From SHLQ01 sp964494395 (GTDB taxonomy: Bacteria > Actinomycetota > Acidimicrobiia > Acidimicrobiales > SHLQ01), in assembly GCA_964494395.1 (NCBI GenBank), contig CAZBTI010000096.1:1-14177 (forward strand): a stretch of DNA of 14,177 nucleotides, given 5' to 3'. Numbering within the stretch: position 1 is the first letter of the stretch; the number at the start of each line of letters is the position of its first letter. This document shows positions 1 to 7,327 of this stretch, one piece after another. A program made the translations under genes and the position numbers. The notes under the pieces were generated by a model. The model did no database searches and was not told the origin of the DNA. It saw only the letters and a program-made list of their open reading frames with translations.

Positions 1-48
1 CGGGGGTGGGATTTGAACCCACGACCTTCGGGTTATGAGTCCGACGAG
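1..48 (-). tRNA. 3' part of an initiator-like tRNA (CAT), D arm missing
   Basis: Read on the minus strand from 48 to 1, the sequence gives the end of a D stem (CTCG), an anticodon stem-loop with loop CTCATAA (anticodon CAT), a variable loop AGGTC, a perfect T arm (GTGGG, TTCAAAT, CCCAC) and the start of the 3' acceptor strand (CCCCG), cut by the window edge. The near GGG/CCC anticodon stem is the hallmark of initiator tRNA-fMet, but one stem base is A, giving an A-C mismatch next to the loop. Upstream (49-90) there is no D arm and no ordinary 5' acceptor; only GGGG at 55-58 could pair with CCCC. This may be a pseudo-tRNA or an attachment-site copy of a tRNA 3' end left by an integrated element. 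A functional tRNA is unlikely. Confidence 0.5.
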
Positions 49-60
49 GTTTGACCCCAT

Positions 61-945
61 TCAATCCATCCGACCGCTACCAAGGAAGGCGACTACAGCC
101 TCGGTGAATTCCTGTGGCGCATCTTGCTGAAGCCAGTGCGATACCCCTTCTAACGGCGTGAAAATCGCGTTTGGAATCTCTGAAGCAAGTTGCTTTGCGT
201 CCTCTGCTTTTTGCCAAGGGTCGTCCATTCCCCAAATAATCATGGTCGGGGCTGAGATAGTGCTGTGCCTATCCACTAGCGCCATTGTTTGGTTCGCGTT
301 GAGGGCAGCCGCGTTGCGCAGCAAGCTGAGCTTTCCCTCTTCGCTCGCCCAGGGAGCGATGATCCCGGCGCGAAAGTCTTCGGTCAATGCAGCGCTGTTC
401 GACAGCCCCGCCTCCAAGCTTTCTTCGAGTGCATCGACGAGGTCTGAGATGGGGCGTGCCTTCCACCGTAAGGGGTGACCGAAGTCGAGCATGTCGTCAT
501 CAAACCTGTCGTACAAAACAGAGTTTGCGATCACGAGGCGGTCGACCAGCTGTTCGTGCTCGATGGCCAAGATCAACGCGACAGCACCACCGGTGTCGTG
601 GCCGACGACATCGACCTTCTCAAGCCCTAAGGCCTTGAGCAAGGCAGTGATCATTCGCGCTTGGTCTTGGAACGAACGGTCGAAGCAATCGCGCCTGTCG
701 GACCAGCCATGACCCAAGAAGTCGGGAGCGATGACGCGATAGCCGCTCTCTGTAAAAAGCGGGATGACTTGGTGGTACAAGTAACCCCAAGTTGGAATGC
801 CATGCATGAGAAGCACCGTGCCGCGGGTCGGCTCGCCGGAATCTATGTAGCGAACCGAGACCGGAATATGGGCAGCCGCGCCGGCTGGCAACACAACCTC
901 TTCCTGCCGGTCTCGAAATGCTTGCCAGTCGTGCTGTTTCGTCAC
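61..945 (-). CDS. Alpha/beta hydrolase with Asp nucleophile (dehalogenase/epoxide-hydrolase-like)
   Basis: A soluble alpha/beta-hydrolase of 294 aa from the GTG at 945. Numbered from an in-frame ATG at 1005, it shows the oxyanion-hole motif HGIPTW (68-73), the nucleophile elbow GHDTGG with Asp137 in place of Ser, the acid in WGMDDPW (Asp262) and the catalytic His290 in GVSHW. Asp-Asp-His is the triad of haloalkane/haloacetate dehalogenases and epoxide hydrolases, which use a covalent ester intermediate. The residue after the nucleophile is Thr, not the Trp usual in haloalkane dehalogenases and epoxide hydrolases, so the substrate cannot be named. The GTG start at 945 is preferred because GAGAGGGAG lies just upstream; the ATG at 1005 has no ribosome binding site. 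The gene stands alone, divergent from the helicase operon, and ends 12 bases from the tRNA remnant. Confidence 0.88.
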   Translation of the reverse strand: MTKQHDWQAFRDRQEEVVLPAGAAAHIPVSVRYIDSGEPTRGTVLLMHGIPTWGYLYHQVIPLFTESGYRVIAPDFLGHGWSDRRDCFDRSFQDQARMITALLKALGLEKVDVVGHDTGGAVALILAIEHEQLVDRLVIANSVLYDRFDDDMLDFGHPLRWKARPISDLVDALEESLEAGLSNSAALTEDFRAGIIAPWASEEGKLSLLRNAAALNANQTMALVDRHSTISAPTMIIWGMDDPWQKAEDAKQLASEIPNAIFTPLEGVSHWLQQDAPQEFTEAVVAFLGSGRMD

Positions 946-1247
946 TTGGACTCCCTCTCGTTCGACACCACGATACTTCTCGTGCACTGCCGATCGATAG
1001 GGCATTACCGGCCAAATTCTCCACGAAATGAATCACTACGACCGTCGCACAAAATGGGTTCAATATGGCCTAAACGGCACGGATCTGCGAGATCCAGATT
1101 TCTCAATTCGAGACGTGTGGCGCGCCGCTGGTGTCGACGCTCGCGATGACGAAAGCTGACCTGCCGCTGGCCGTATTTGGCAAGCCGCCGGAGAGAAGAC
1201 GATCACGAAAGGGAACGTGCGTTCGCTCAAACAGATAGGCTCTCGCG
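946..1247. other. Divergent intergenic region between hydrolase and helicase
   Basis: No convincing gene is seen. Two overlapping short plus-strand frames exist. One runs 1028-1159 (43 codons, MNHYDRRTKW...). The other runs 1146-1238 (30 codons, MTKADLPLAV...) and stops 9 bases before the helicase start, in the same frame as the helicase. Neither has a clear Shine-Dalgarno sequence and neither is recognised. The region should hold the promoters of both flanking genes and includes the inverted repeat at 1081-1095. Confidence 0.4.
1081..1095. repeat. Perfect inverted repeat GGATCT-GCG-AGATCC
   Basis: Six-base arms with a three-base centre lie in the divergent region between hydrolase and helicase. 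It could be a dimeric repressor site or a chance palindrome. There is no T tract, so it is not an intrinsic terminator. Confidence 0.35.
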
Positions 1248-4112
1248 GTGCGTCTCGATAGCAATCTCACCTTCGTTCCTGCGGACCCGCCGCGGGCGTC
1301 GTGGTTTGCTCTCTGGGACCCCGACAACCGAGGCGGCCTGCTCGGTGATGCACACCATGATGCTCAGAGCGATGGAGGGAACGAGGCCGACGAAGGTGAC
1401 TCCTTCGACTCGGAGCAGATCAGCTTGGCTGTTCCGGCGAAGCGTGGAACCAACGTCGAACAGATCAGAGCTCAACGTATACCGATGGCAGCGTTTATCG
1501 ATGCTGTAGCGCATCTGCCCAAGTCGACCGAGGCAAGCCGTTCGACGCACGCCTGGGCCGGCGTTATCCGCACGGCGCTCACGTTCATTGCCGACGGACG
1601 GGTGTTGCCGTGGGTGAGCCCCGACGGTTTCGATACCTGGCGAGTCGACCCGCTGACCCCATCACAACTCGAACTCGTCGCAGCGTGCGCGAAATCACTA
1701 CCGGCCGAAGCGCACTGCACTCCTGGCGCAGGTCGCGGGACTATTGCCGACACCGAGTTCACCGTTCGCGCGGTATTCGATGCTGTTGCCGACACGTTCT
1801 TGCGCACTGCTGCTTCCCACCGGGTCGGCTCGCTCAAACTCTTCGCCGATCGTCGCCCGACGAGGGTCGATCATCTCCGGCCTTGGGTCAACGAACTCGC
1901 AACCGCGCACTGCGCAAGCTCCCGGTTGATCCTGCGGGCCCATCCGCCCGCTGTTGCAGAGGACGCCGAGAGCGACGCAGAGTTTGACGACCCAGACCCT
2001 CACTGGACGATTCGCTTCCAGCTGCAGAGCCGGGTCGACCCGTCGCTGGTGATCGATGCCGCCGACTTCTGGAAGACTCCAGCTGAAGTGATGGAACGGC
2101 TCGGGCAACAGGCCGAGATCACCTTGCTCGCTGGCCTGCGCCGCACGAGCCAACTCGTTACTCCGCTCGCTCGGGTGCTCGACGAGAACGCTCCGACCGT
2201 CGCAGCACTTCACGACGACGACCTCGATCTGCTGCTCGATTCCATCGACGACCTCGCCGATGCCGACGTGGAAGTTCGCTTCCCCTCCGAACTGATTGCG
2301 CCTCGGATCGAGCGCAAGCTCGTCATCGATGCCGAAGCTGCCCCTACCGGCTCGATGGCGAGCATGTTCAACCTCGAGAGCCTCGTCGACGTCGACTGGG
2401 AGTTCCTTATCGAAGGCGTGGCGCTCACCAAGACCGAGCTCGATGTGCTCGGCAATGCCAAGCGAGCCGTCGTGCCCCTGCGTGGCAAGTGGGTACAACT
2501 CGATCGCGCTGCCCGCGAGCGTCTGAAAAATCCGCCACCAGCACTCACCCCGGGCGATCTGTTGCAAGCCGCAATGAACGGCACGCTGTCCACGAGCTCT
2601 GGCGAAGAGATCGAAGTTCGCTTCGAAGGCGCAGTAGCGAACCTTTCCGCTCGCTTGGCAGAGCTTGCCGAGGTGCGTGAAGCGGACGAACCGCCAGCGT
2701 TGCACGCAGAGCTGCGTCCGTATCAAAAGCGTGGCCTTGCGTGGATGTCCGACCTTTGCTCGCTCGGGCTGGGCGGTGTGCTCGCCGACGACATGGGTCT
2801 CGGCAAGACCGTTCAAATGCTTGCCTTGCATGCGCATCGACAAGACGAGTTGGGGGAGGAGGGTTCGGCCACGCTCGTCGTGTGCCCCACATCGCTACTC
2901 AACAACTGGGAACGCGAAGCAAAGAAGTTCCTGCCCGGAGTTGAGGTGCACGCATTCCACGGATCTCGCCGTTCACTCAAGGGTGTCGGCCCCGGCGATA
3001 TCGTGTTGACGACCTACGGGGTTGTTCGTAGCGATGCCGAAACGTTGGCATCGCGAACTTGGGATTTGGTCGTCGCCGACGAGGCCCAATACATCAAGAA
3101 CCCCCGCTCACGATCGGCCAAAGCCCTGCGAGAAATCCCTGGGGGAGCGCGCATTGCGCTCACCGGCACGCCGGTCGAGAACCGCCTCAGCGAACTGTGG
3201 GCGATCATCGACTGGGTCGTCCCTGGCCTCCTCGGCCCACTCCAACGGTTCAAGCGAGAGATCGCAACGCCGATCGAGCGAGATAACGACAAGCGGGCCA
3301 CTCGAGAACTCAGCCAGCTCGTAAAGCCATTTATGTTGCGGCGTCGAAAGACCGACCCTGGCATCGCTCCCGAACTCCCACCGAAGCTCGAACGCGATGT
3401 CATCGTGCCGCTGACACCTGAACAGGTCACCTTGTATAAGGCCACGGTCGAGTGCTCATTGGTCGAAGTGGGCGAAGCCGAAGGCATTGCTCGCCGCGGC
3501 CTTGTGCTCAAGTTGTTGACCGGCCTCAAACAGATTGCGAACCACCCCGCCCAGTTCTTGGGCGAGCCAGGGCCGCTCGCCGAGCGATCGGGAAAGCTCG
3601 AAGCGCTCGATCAACTCCTCGATACGACCCGAGAAGCCGGTGAAGCAACGTTGGTCTTTACCCAGTACGTGAAGATGGGCGAGCTTCTCGTGCAGCACCT
3701 CGCCGACCGGGGCCATTCGATCGAAATGCTTCACGGCAGCCAATCGGTGAGGGCGAGGCAAAAACTCGTCGACAGGTTTCAAGCGGGGGAGCTCGATGTT
3801 CTTGTCCTGTCACTCAAAGCCGGGGGAACCGGGCTCAACCTGACGGGGGCAACCAACGTGGTGCACTATGACCGCTGGTGGAATCCAGCCGTTGAAGACC
3901 AAGCCACCGATCGTGCGTACCGGATTGGCCAGAAGCAAACCGTCACCGTGCATCGGATCATCACCGAAGGCACGATCGAAGATCGAGTCGCCGAACTCTT
4001 GCGCAACAAGCGGCAGTTGGCAGACCGAGTCGTCGGTGGTGGCGAAGGCTGGATTGGCGAATTGTCCGATGATGAACTGAGCGACCTCGTGAGTTTGGAG
4101 CCTGCATCGTGA
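1248..4112 (+). CDS. SNF2-family DEAD/DEAH-box helicase (HelZ-like)
   Basis: A large (954 aa) SWI2/SNF2-type ATPase expected to translocate on double-stranded DNA. The N-terminal half (about 1-480) is the poorly conserved SNF2-associated region of bacterial HelZ-like proteins. The motor begins with the Q-like motif LRPYQKRG (489-496), then Walker A DDMGLGKT (514-521), motif Ia CPTSLLNNW (546-554), Walker B DEAQ (611-614), motif III LTGTPVENR (638-646), motif IV TLVFTQY (801-807), motif V SLKAGGTGLNL (855-865) and motif VI DQATDRAYRIGQ (884-895) with its arginine finger. The GTG start at 1248 follows AGG at 1237-1239, and an in-frame TAG at 1236-1238 rules out a longer protein. The stop overlaps the SWIM gene by four bases (GTGA). 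Helicase plus SWIM protein is a recurring actinobacterial pair. Its exact role in DNA repair or transcription is not established here. Confidence 0.95.
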   Translation: MRLDSNLTFVPADPPRASWFALWDPDNRGGLLGDAHHDAQSDGGNEADEGDSFDSEQISLAVPAKRGTNVEQIRAQRIPMAAFIDAVAHLPKSTEASRSTHAWAGVIRTALTFIADGRVLPWVSPDGFDTWRVDPLTPSQLELVAACAKSLPAEAHCTPGAGRGTIADTEFTVRAVFDAVADTFLRTAASHRVGSLKLFADRRPTRVDHLRPWVNELATAHCASSRLILRAHPPAVAEDAESDAEFDDPDPHWTIRFQLQSRVDPSLVIDAADFWKTPAEVMERLGQQAEITLLAGLRRTSQLVTPLARVLDENAPTVAALHDDDLDLLLDSIDDLADADVEVRFPSELIAPRIERKLVIDAEAAPTGSMASMFNLESLVDVDWEFLIEGVALTKTELDVLGNAKRAVVPLRGKWVQLDRAARERLKNPPPALTPGDLLQAAMNGTLSTSSGEEIEVRFEGAVANLSARLAELAEVREADEPPALHAELRPYQKRGLAWMSDLCSLGLGGVLADDMGLGKTVQMLALHAHRQDELGEEGSATLVVCPTSLLNNWEREAKKFLPGVEVHAFHGSRRSLKGVGPGDIVLTTYGVVRSDAETLASRTWDLVVADEAQYIKNPRSRSAKALREIPGGARIALTGTPVENRLSELWAIIDWVVPGLLGPLQRFKREIATPIERDNDKRATRELSQLVKPFMLRRRKTDPGIAPELPPKLERDVIVPLTPEQVTLYKATVECSLVEVGEAEGIARRGLVLKLLTGLKQIANHPAQFLGEPGPLAERSGKLEALDQLLDTTREAGEATLVFTQYVKMGELLVQHLADRGHSIEMLHGSQSVRARQKLVDRFQAGELDVLVLSLKAGGTGLNLTGATNVVHYDRWWNPAVEDQATDRAYRIGQKQTVTVHRIITEGTIEDRVAELLRNKRQLADRVVGGGEGWIGELSDDELSDLVSLEPAS

Positions 4113-5215
4113 ACAGCGAGCAATGGAGCAGTCTTTGGGTAGAAGCACTCGTCGAACGCGTTGGTTTCGATCAGGCCCGTGTCGACCGGGGACGAACTGC
4201 AGCCAAGATCGACAACGTCGGCCATATCGAAATCGAGCCCGGCCTCTTGCGGGCAAAGGTTGATGGCGCAACGCCGGCAACGACCAGTATTGGTATTGAA
4301 GAACTTCCGCTTAGCCAATGGCTCGGGCTTGTGAATCAGGCAACCCGAGAGTCGTCGTTGTCAGCTGCGTTGCTCGCTGGCGACGTGCCCATTTCCTTTG
4401 CCGACCGCCTGTTGCCCGAACGTGGTGAGGTGACGTGCAGCTGCACGTGTCCAGATGGTGGCGAACCATGTGTTCACGCAGCCTCACTCTTACATGCCGT
4501 CGCCGCCCTCATCGATACCGAGCCTTTCGCGCTCGTGCTCCTGCGGGGACGTGGCCGCAACGATCTCATCACCGAACTTCGTTCTCGTCGTGCCGAGGCT
4601 ATGGGGATCGAGCAGCCCGAAGCATCCGACTTGCCACGCGGCGCCGACCCCGAAACCTCGGCGGCCGATGCATGGGGTTCTCAACCAACGCCACTCGAGT
4701 CGTCGCCGCGCACGCCATTGCAACCCGGCTCGCTGATCACGTTGGCCGCGGCACCTCCGAGCGACTCAGGGATAGGTGTCGCCGAGTTGCGGGCTTTGGT
4801 AGAAGACGCTGCGTCCCGGGCGCACGGCGTGCTCACCGGCGACGGCGAAACCGGTCTGATGCTCGGGGCTGGTTCTGATGTTGTGCGTCGCGCCGCAAGC
4901 GGCGACGTTGCGGCCATCAGTGCAGCGACCAAGGTTGCGCCCGACGAACTCGCCAGCGCAGCCAAAGCTTGGCAATTCGGTGGGCCCGCAGGGTTGCGGG
5001 CTTCGAGACGAACCTGGGACCCCGACGCTGCAGCAATACAGCCAGGGGTCGACGCGCTCGGCTCAGCTTCTCGTGTCCGTTCAAACCGGGTCAGCTCAGG
5101 ACGATCGCAGCTTCGCCTCGACGAAGATGGAAACTGGTGGCTCTTCGACGCCGACGACGAACTCGGTTGGGTGCTGTGCAGCCATTCGGCAACAGACCCC
5201 CTCGACCTGGTGTAG
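4109..5215 (+). CDS. SWIM zinc-finger protein, partner of the SNF2 helicase
   Basis: A protein of 368 aa starting with a GTG that overlaps the helicase stop (GTGA), so translation is probably coupled. A SWIM-type metal site is visible at 108-124: CSCTCPDGGEPCVH has the CxC...CxH pattern, with C112, C114, C121 and H123 the likely zinc ligands. SWIM domains are thought to bind DNA or protein. In bacteria they are typically encoded next to SNF2 helicases, as here, which suggests a two-subunit machine. Residues about 165-220 are rich in Pro, Ser and Ala and look like a linker. The C-terminal part (about 220-368) is an unassigned domain ending in a Trp-rich segment (NWWLFDADDELGW). No catalytic motif is visible. 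Confidence 0.9.
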   Translation: MNSEQWSSLWVEALVERVGFDQARVDRGRTAAKIDNVGHIEIEPGLLRAKVDGATPATTSIGIEELPLSQWLGLVNQATRESSLSAALLAGDVPISFADRLLPERGEVTCSCTCPDGGEPCVHAASLLHAVAALIDTEPFALVLLRGRGRNDLITELRSRRAEAMGIEQPEASDLPRGADPETSAADAWGSQPTPLESSPRTPLQPGSLITLAAAPPSDSGIGVAELRALVEDAASRAHGVLTGDGETGLMLGAGSDVVRRAASGDVAAISAATKVAPDELASAAKAWQFGGPAGLRASRRTWDPDAAAIQPGVDALGSASRVRSNRVSSGRSQLRLDEDGNWWLFDADDELGWVLCSHSATDPLDLV

Positions 5216-5258
5216 CCGGGCATTTGATCCCGCACGAGGTTGCGGCGACTAGGTTTCA

Positions 5259-5363
5259 GTGAATCCCCTGCAAGTCGATGCAGCCGCCTTGGCCGTCGTC
5301 GAGACTCCGCAGCAGGTCGTGGAGATTCTCCAGTACGTACTTCACGGGAAGTTGCCGGCCTAA
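5259..5363 (+). CDS. Possible 34-aa small protein upstream of the Popeye-like gene
   Basis: A short frame from GTG 5259 to TAA 5361-5363 (VNPLQVDAAALAVVETPQQV...), with AGG at 5251-5253 as a modest ribosome binding site. Codon third positions are mostly G or C, as in the neighbouring genes, and the peptide is a plausible amphipathic helix. It ends 38 bases before the likely start of the next gene and could act as a leader or small partner, or be a chance frame. It is not recognised. Confidence 0.3.
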   Translation: MNPLQVDAAALAVVETPQQVVEILQYVLHGKLPA

Positions 5364-5401
5364 CAAAGCACACCGAGCAAGTACTTCACTACGCTCAGGC
5401 G

Positions 5402-6034
5402 ATGTTGACCGCCACAATAGTTCTGAATGCCGCGTACATTGCCTTGCTGGCATCGACCTTCACTCGGAACCTGACATGGCTTCGAGTTGCGCTCGTGGTG
5501 GCTTCGGTAGCGTTTGTCGTCTTCGGGCTTATCGAAGACATCTTGTCGATCGTCTTGTGGAACATCGCTATTGGCGCCAGTCATCTGTACCGGATAGTCC
5601 GCGACTACCGCCAACAGCACTCGGTGAAATTGACCGCCCAAGAGCAAGCCGAACGCGATGAGTTCTTTCCTGAGCTAAGCGACTTCGACTTTCATCTGCT
5701 GTGGTGCATGGGACGAGATGTTCACTATGAAGGGGAAGCGCTTCTTCATGTGGGCGAACTTCCCGACTCCGTCTCACTGGTGCTCGACGGCACCGTCGTC
5801 GTGGAGGGTGACCAGGGTGACGTGTTGCGTAGTCTGAGTCGTGGGGCATTGGTCGGCGAGATGAGTTACGTGTCAGGTACCGCTGCGGGTCACGACGTGC
5901 GAGCGCAAGGAACTGTCGATGTGAAGCAGTGGGATCAACGTCAACTAGATTCACTCGACCGGCTGCACCCCGCCAGCGCTCGAGCGTTTCGGGACCTCGT
6001 ATCACTCGACCTAGTAGCAAAGGCCCGCTTGTAG
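5402..6034 (+). CDS. Popeye-like membrane protein with cyclic-nucleotide-binding-type domain
   Basis: A predicted inner-membrane protein of 210 aa. Three hydrophobic helices are visible near residues 1-20, 26-43 and 47-66; the third contains WNIAIGASHL, like the WN motif of Popeye proteins. A cytoplasmic domain (about 97-200) follows with the cyclic-nucleotide-binding beta-roll pattern: EGEALLHVGELPDSVSLVLDGTVVV, then GALVGEMSYVSG. The GE of the phosphate-binding cassette is kept, but the Arg that normally contacts cyclic-nucleotide phosphate is not evident (TAAGHDVRA), so ligand binding is uncertain. Bacterial Popeye-type proteins share this three-helix plus domain layout; their role is poorly known. 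ATG 5402 is chosen because the hydrophobic segment begins there. Its ribosome binding site is weak, and the frame stays open upstream to a TTG at 5240. It converges on the anti-sigma gene, with 44 bases between. Confidence 0.75.
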   Translation: MLTATIVLNAAYIALLASTFTRNLTWLRVALVVASVAFVVFGLIEDILSIVLWNIAIGASHLYRIVRDYRQQHSVKLTAQEQAERDEFFPELSDFDFHLLWCMGRDVHYEGEALLHVGELPDSVSLVLDGTVVVEGDQGDVLRSLSRGALVGEMSYVSGTAAGHDVRAQGTVDVKQWDQRQLDSLDRLHPASARAFRDLVSLDLVAKARL

Positions 6035-6078
6035 GCCCTCGGCGGGTCGGCCACCGGGTAGTGAGCCAACGGGGACTG

Positions 6079-6318
6079 CTAGGTCGTTTCGTCTTCGATC
6101 TCGCTCATGACTCCCTCGAGCATCTGGGAGCGGTCTTCGTCACTCAGGGGTACTCGCCCGTGGTCGTGCGCTAGTTGGAGAACGCTTCGTGTCTCGGCGA
6201 GCACAACTTCGCATGCGTTGCATGAAGAGAGGTGCTCGAGCGCTGCGATCTCATCGCTCTCTGGAAGGTCGCCTTCGAGGAAGTCGGTGAGGTTGTCGGC
6301 GAGCGTTTGGCAGTCCAT
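6079..6318 (-). CDS. Soluble zinc-binding anti-sigma factor (ZAS family)
   Basis: A 79-aa protein translated directly after the ECF sigma gene. The two overlap by one base (TAATG), and a strong GGAGG (6326-6330) lies 7 bases upstream of the ATG. It contains the HxxxCxxC zinc motif of ZAS anti-sigma factors (H29, C33, C36, in HLSSCNAC), with an extra Cys3 near the N terminus. Family members such as RsrA bind their sigma factor when reduced and zinc-loaded, and release it when the cysteines are oxidised. There is no membrane segment, unlike many anti-sigma factors, so it should sense a cytoplasmic signal. The acidic tail (MSEIEDETT) is typical of such small proteins. Redox sensing is inferred from the motif, not shown. 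Confidence 0.88.
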   Translation of the reverse strand: MDCQTLADNLTDFLEGDLPESDEIAALEHLSSCNACEVVLAETRSVLQLAHDHGRVPLSDEDRSQMLEGVMSEIEDETT

Positions 6319-6854
6319 TAGTAAACCTCCGCTGCGGAGAGCAGCCGTCGTAGTTCTGAGCGACCACGGTGCACGCGCATCTTGGCGGCGGACAACCCGA
6401 CTTCGAGCACCTCGGCTACCTCGCGCATAGAGAGTTCTTCGACGTCTCGAAGGACCACTGCCATGCGTTCGTCCTCGCGGAGTTGAAGCAGGGCTTCGGC
6501 GATCTGTTCGGCGATCGAGTGAGCTATGGCCTGATCGTCGGGGCCGTGTGCTGAAGCTTCTGTCTCGGGCATCTCCATCGGGTCGGTGGGAACATCTCGA
6601 CGACGCCGAACGACGGTTATGGCTTCCCGGTAGGTGATCTGGAGGAGCCATGGCCGAGCCCGCGAACCGTCTTGTAACTGATCGAGGCGGGTAAAGGCCT
6701 TGACGAACGCGGATTGGACGACGTCTTGGGCGTCAGCTGAATTCCAGAGCACTCGATACGCAACGTTGTAAACGGCGTCTACATGCTCGCGAAAGAGCGA
6801 TTCGATCTTGGCGTGCAGCGAACCAGTTGGCTCGGGTGATTCAGTTGATCCCAC
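6318..6854 (-). CDS. ECF-type RNA polymerase sigma factor
   Basis: An extracytoplasmic-function sigma factor of 178 aa from the GTG at 6854. Region 2 (about 18-86) starts with SLFREHVDAVYNVAYRVL and includes the DVVQSAFVKAF helix and the RARPWLLQITYREA promoter-melting segment. Region 4 (about 120-172) carries LREDERMAVVLRDVEELSM and the helix-turn-helix VAEVLEVGLSAAKMRVHRGR. Region 3 is absent, as expected for the group. GTG 6854 has GAGGAG 10 bases upstream; the longer ATG start at 6890 has GGG directly adjacent, too close to serve, so the shorter form is preferred. It forms an operon with its anti-sigma factor and is divergent from the DUF2892 gene. The two matching promoter-like motifs at 6954 and 7328 are its likely targets. 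Confidence 0.93.
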   Translation of the reverse strand: MGSTESPEPTGSLHAKIESLFREHVDAVYNVAYRVLWNSADAQDVVQSAFVKAFTRLDQLQDGSRARPWLLQITYREAITVVRRRRDVPTDPMEMPETEASAHGPDDQAIAHSIAEQIAEALLQLREDERMAVVLRDVEELSMREVAEVLEVGLSAAKMRVHRGRSELRRLLSAAEVY

Positions 6855-6953
6855 GTAGCCAGGGCTCCTCGTTTGAGGCAGACATTCCATCCCTACGGTA
6901 GCGATCGGTGAGAGAACGCACCACGTCGATAATCAACGAAACACTTCGAGACT

Positions 6954-6984
6954 TTGTGACCGCATTGCAACTGATCGCGTCATG
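6954..6984 (+). promoter_or_regulatory. ECF-type promoter of the DUF2892 gene
   Basis: TTGTGACCG (6954-6962), 12 bases, then TCGCGTCATG (6975-6984). The same two blocks at the same spacing recur at 7328-7358. GTGACC and CGTC are 16 bases apart, the spacing of ECF sigma -35/-10 elements, whose -10 is commonly CGTC. The start codon of the DUF2892 gene lies about 45 bases downstream. Confidence 0.7.
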
Positions 6985-7028
6985 CGATGTGGGCGCCAAA
7001 GAAGGCGACCCGGATCCTTGGAGGAACC

Positions 7029-7229
7029 ATGAACGAATCAAACACAGATCGCGCCCTACGACTTGTTGCAGGCGTAGCACTTCTCATTCTCGGCTTTGCT
7101 GTCTTCAGCGGAGTCATCGGCGTCGTCGCGATCATCGTGGGCGCAATCTTGACGCTCACCGGTGCGGTCGGCTTCTGCCCGATCTACGCCTTGCTCAAAA
7201 TCAGCACCCGCAAGCTCGGCGGAGCCTGA
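7029..7229 (+). CDS. DUF2892 (YgaP-type) small inner-membrane protein
   Basis: A 66-aa protein with two hydrophobic helices (about 9-27 and 29-47) separated by a short turn, starting with the conserved N-terminal pattern NTDRALRLVAG and ending with GFCPIYALLKIST. This is the DUF2892 domain, the membrane part of the rhodanese YgaP, which also occurs alone near sulfur-handling genes. The conserved GFCPxY cysteine is present. The ATG at 7029 is chosen because GGAGG (7020-7024) lies 4 bases upstream; a longer GTG start at 6987 would fall directly behind the promoter. It is divergent from the sigma gene and preceded by a promoter motif shared with the thioredoxin gene. Its biochemical role is unknown. 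Confidence 0.85.
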   Translation: MNESNTDRALRLVAGVALLILGFAVFSGVIGVVAIIVGAILTLTGAVGFCPIYALLKISTRKLGGA

Positions 7230-7247
7230 TCGGCGAGGTTGCTAGCA

Positions 7248-7274
7248 CCGGCGTGGTGTTGTTCGCCACGCCGG
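7248..7274. terminator. Hairpin after the DUF2892 gene, possible terminator
   Basis: Nine-base perfect arms CCGGCGTGG (7248-7256) and CCACGCCGG (7266-7274) with a nine-base loop, 18 bases after the stop codon. There is no T tract, so it may be an actinobacterial-style terminator without a U tail or a structured spacer that separates the two ECF-type promoters. Confidence 0.45.
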
Positions 7275-7327
7275 ACTGCCCCCACTGAGCGCCCTGATCT
7301 GACGACGAGCAGCTTTCTTCAAATTTC

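Noticed and set aside
470..497. GGGTGACCG followed by TCGTCATC, similar to the ECF-type promoter motif
   Set aside because: It lies inside the hydrolase gene on the opposite strand, GTGACC and CGTC are 14 rather than 16 bases apart, the -35 block differs, and no gene starts after it.
1698..2843. Long minus-strand open frame (381 codons) opposite the helicase
   Set aside because: It is the mirror of a gene with strong G/C third-position bias. The product is unrecognisable and rich in His and Arg, while the plus-strand helicase motifs are unambiguous.
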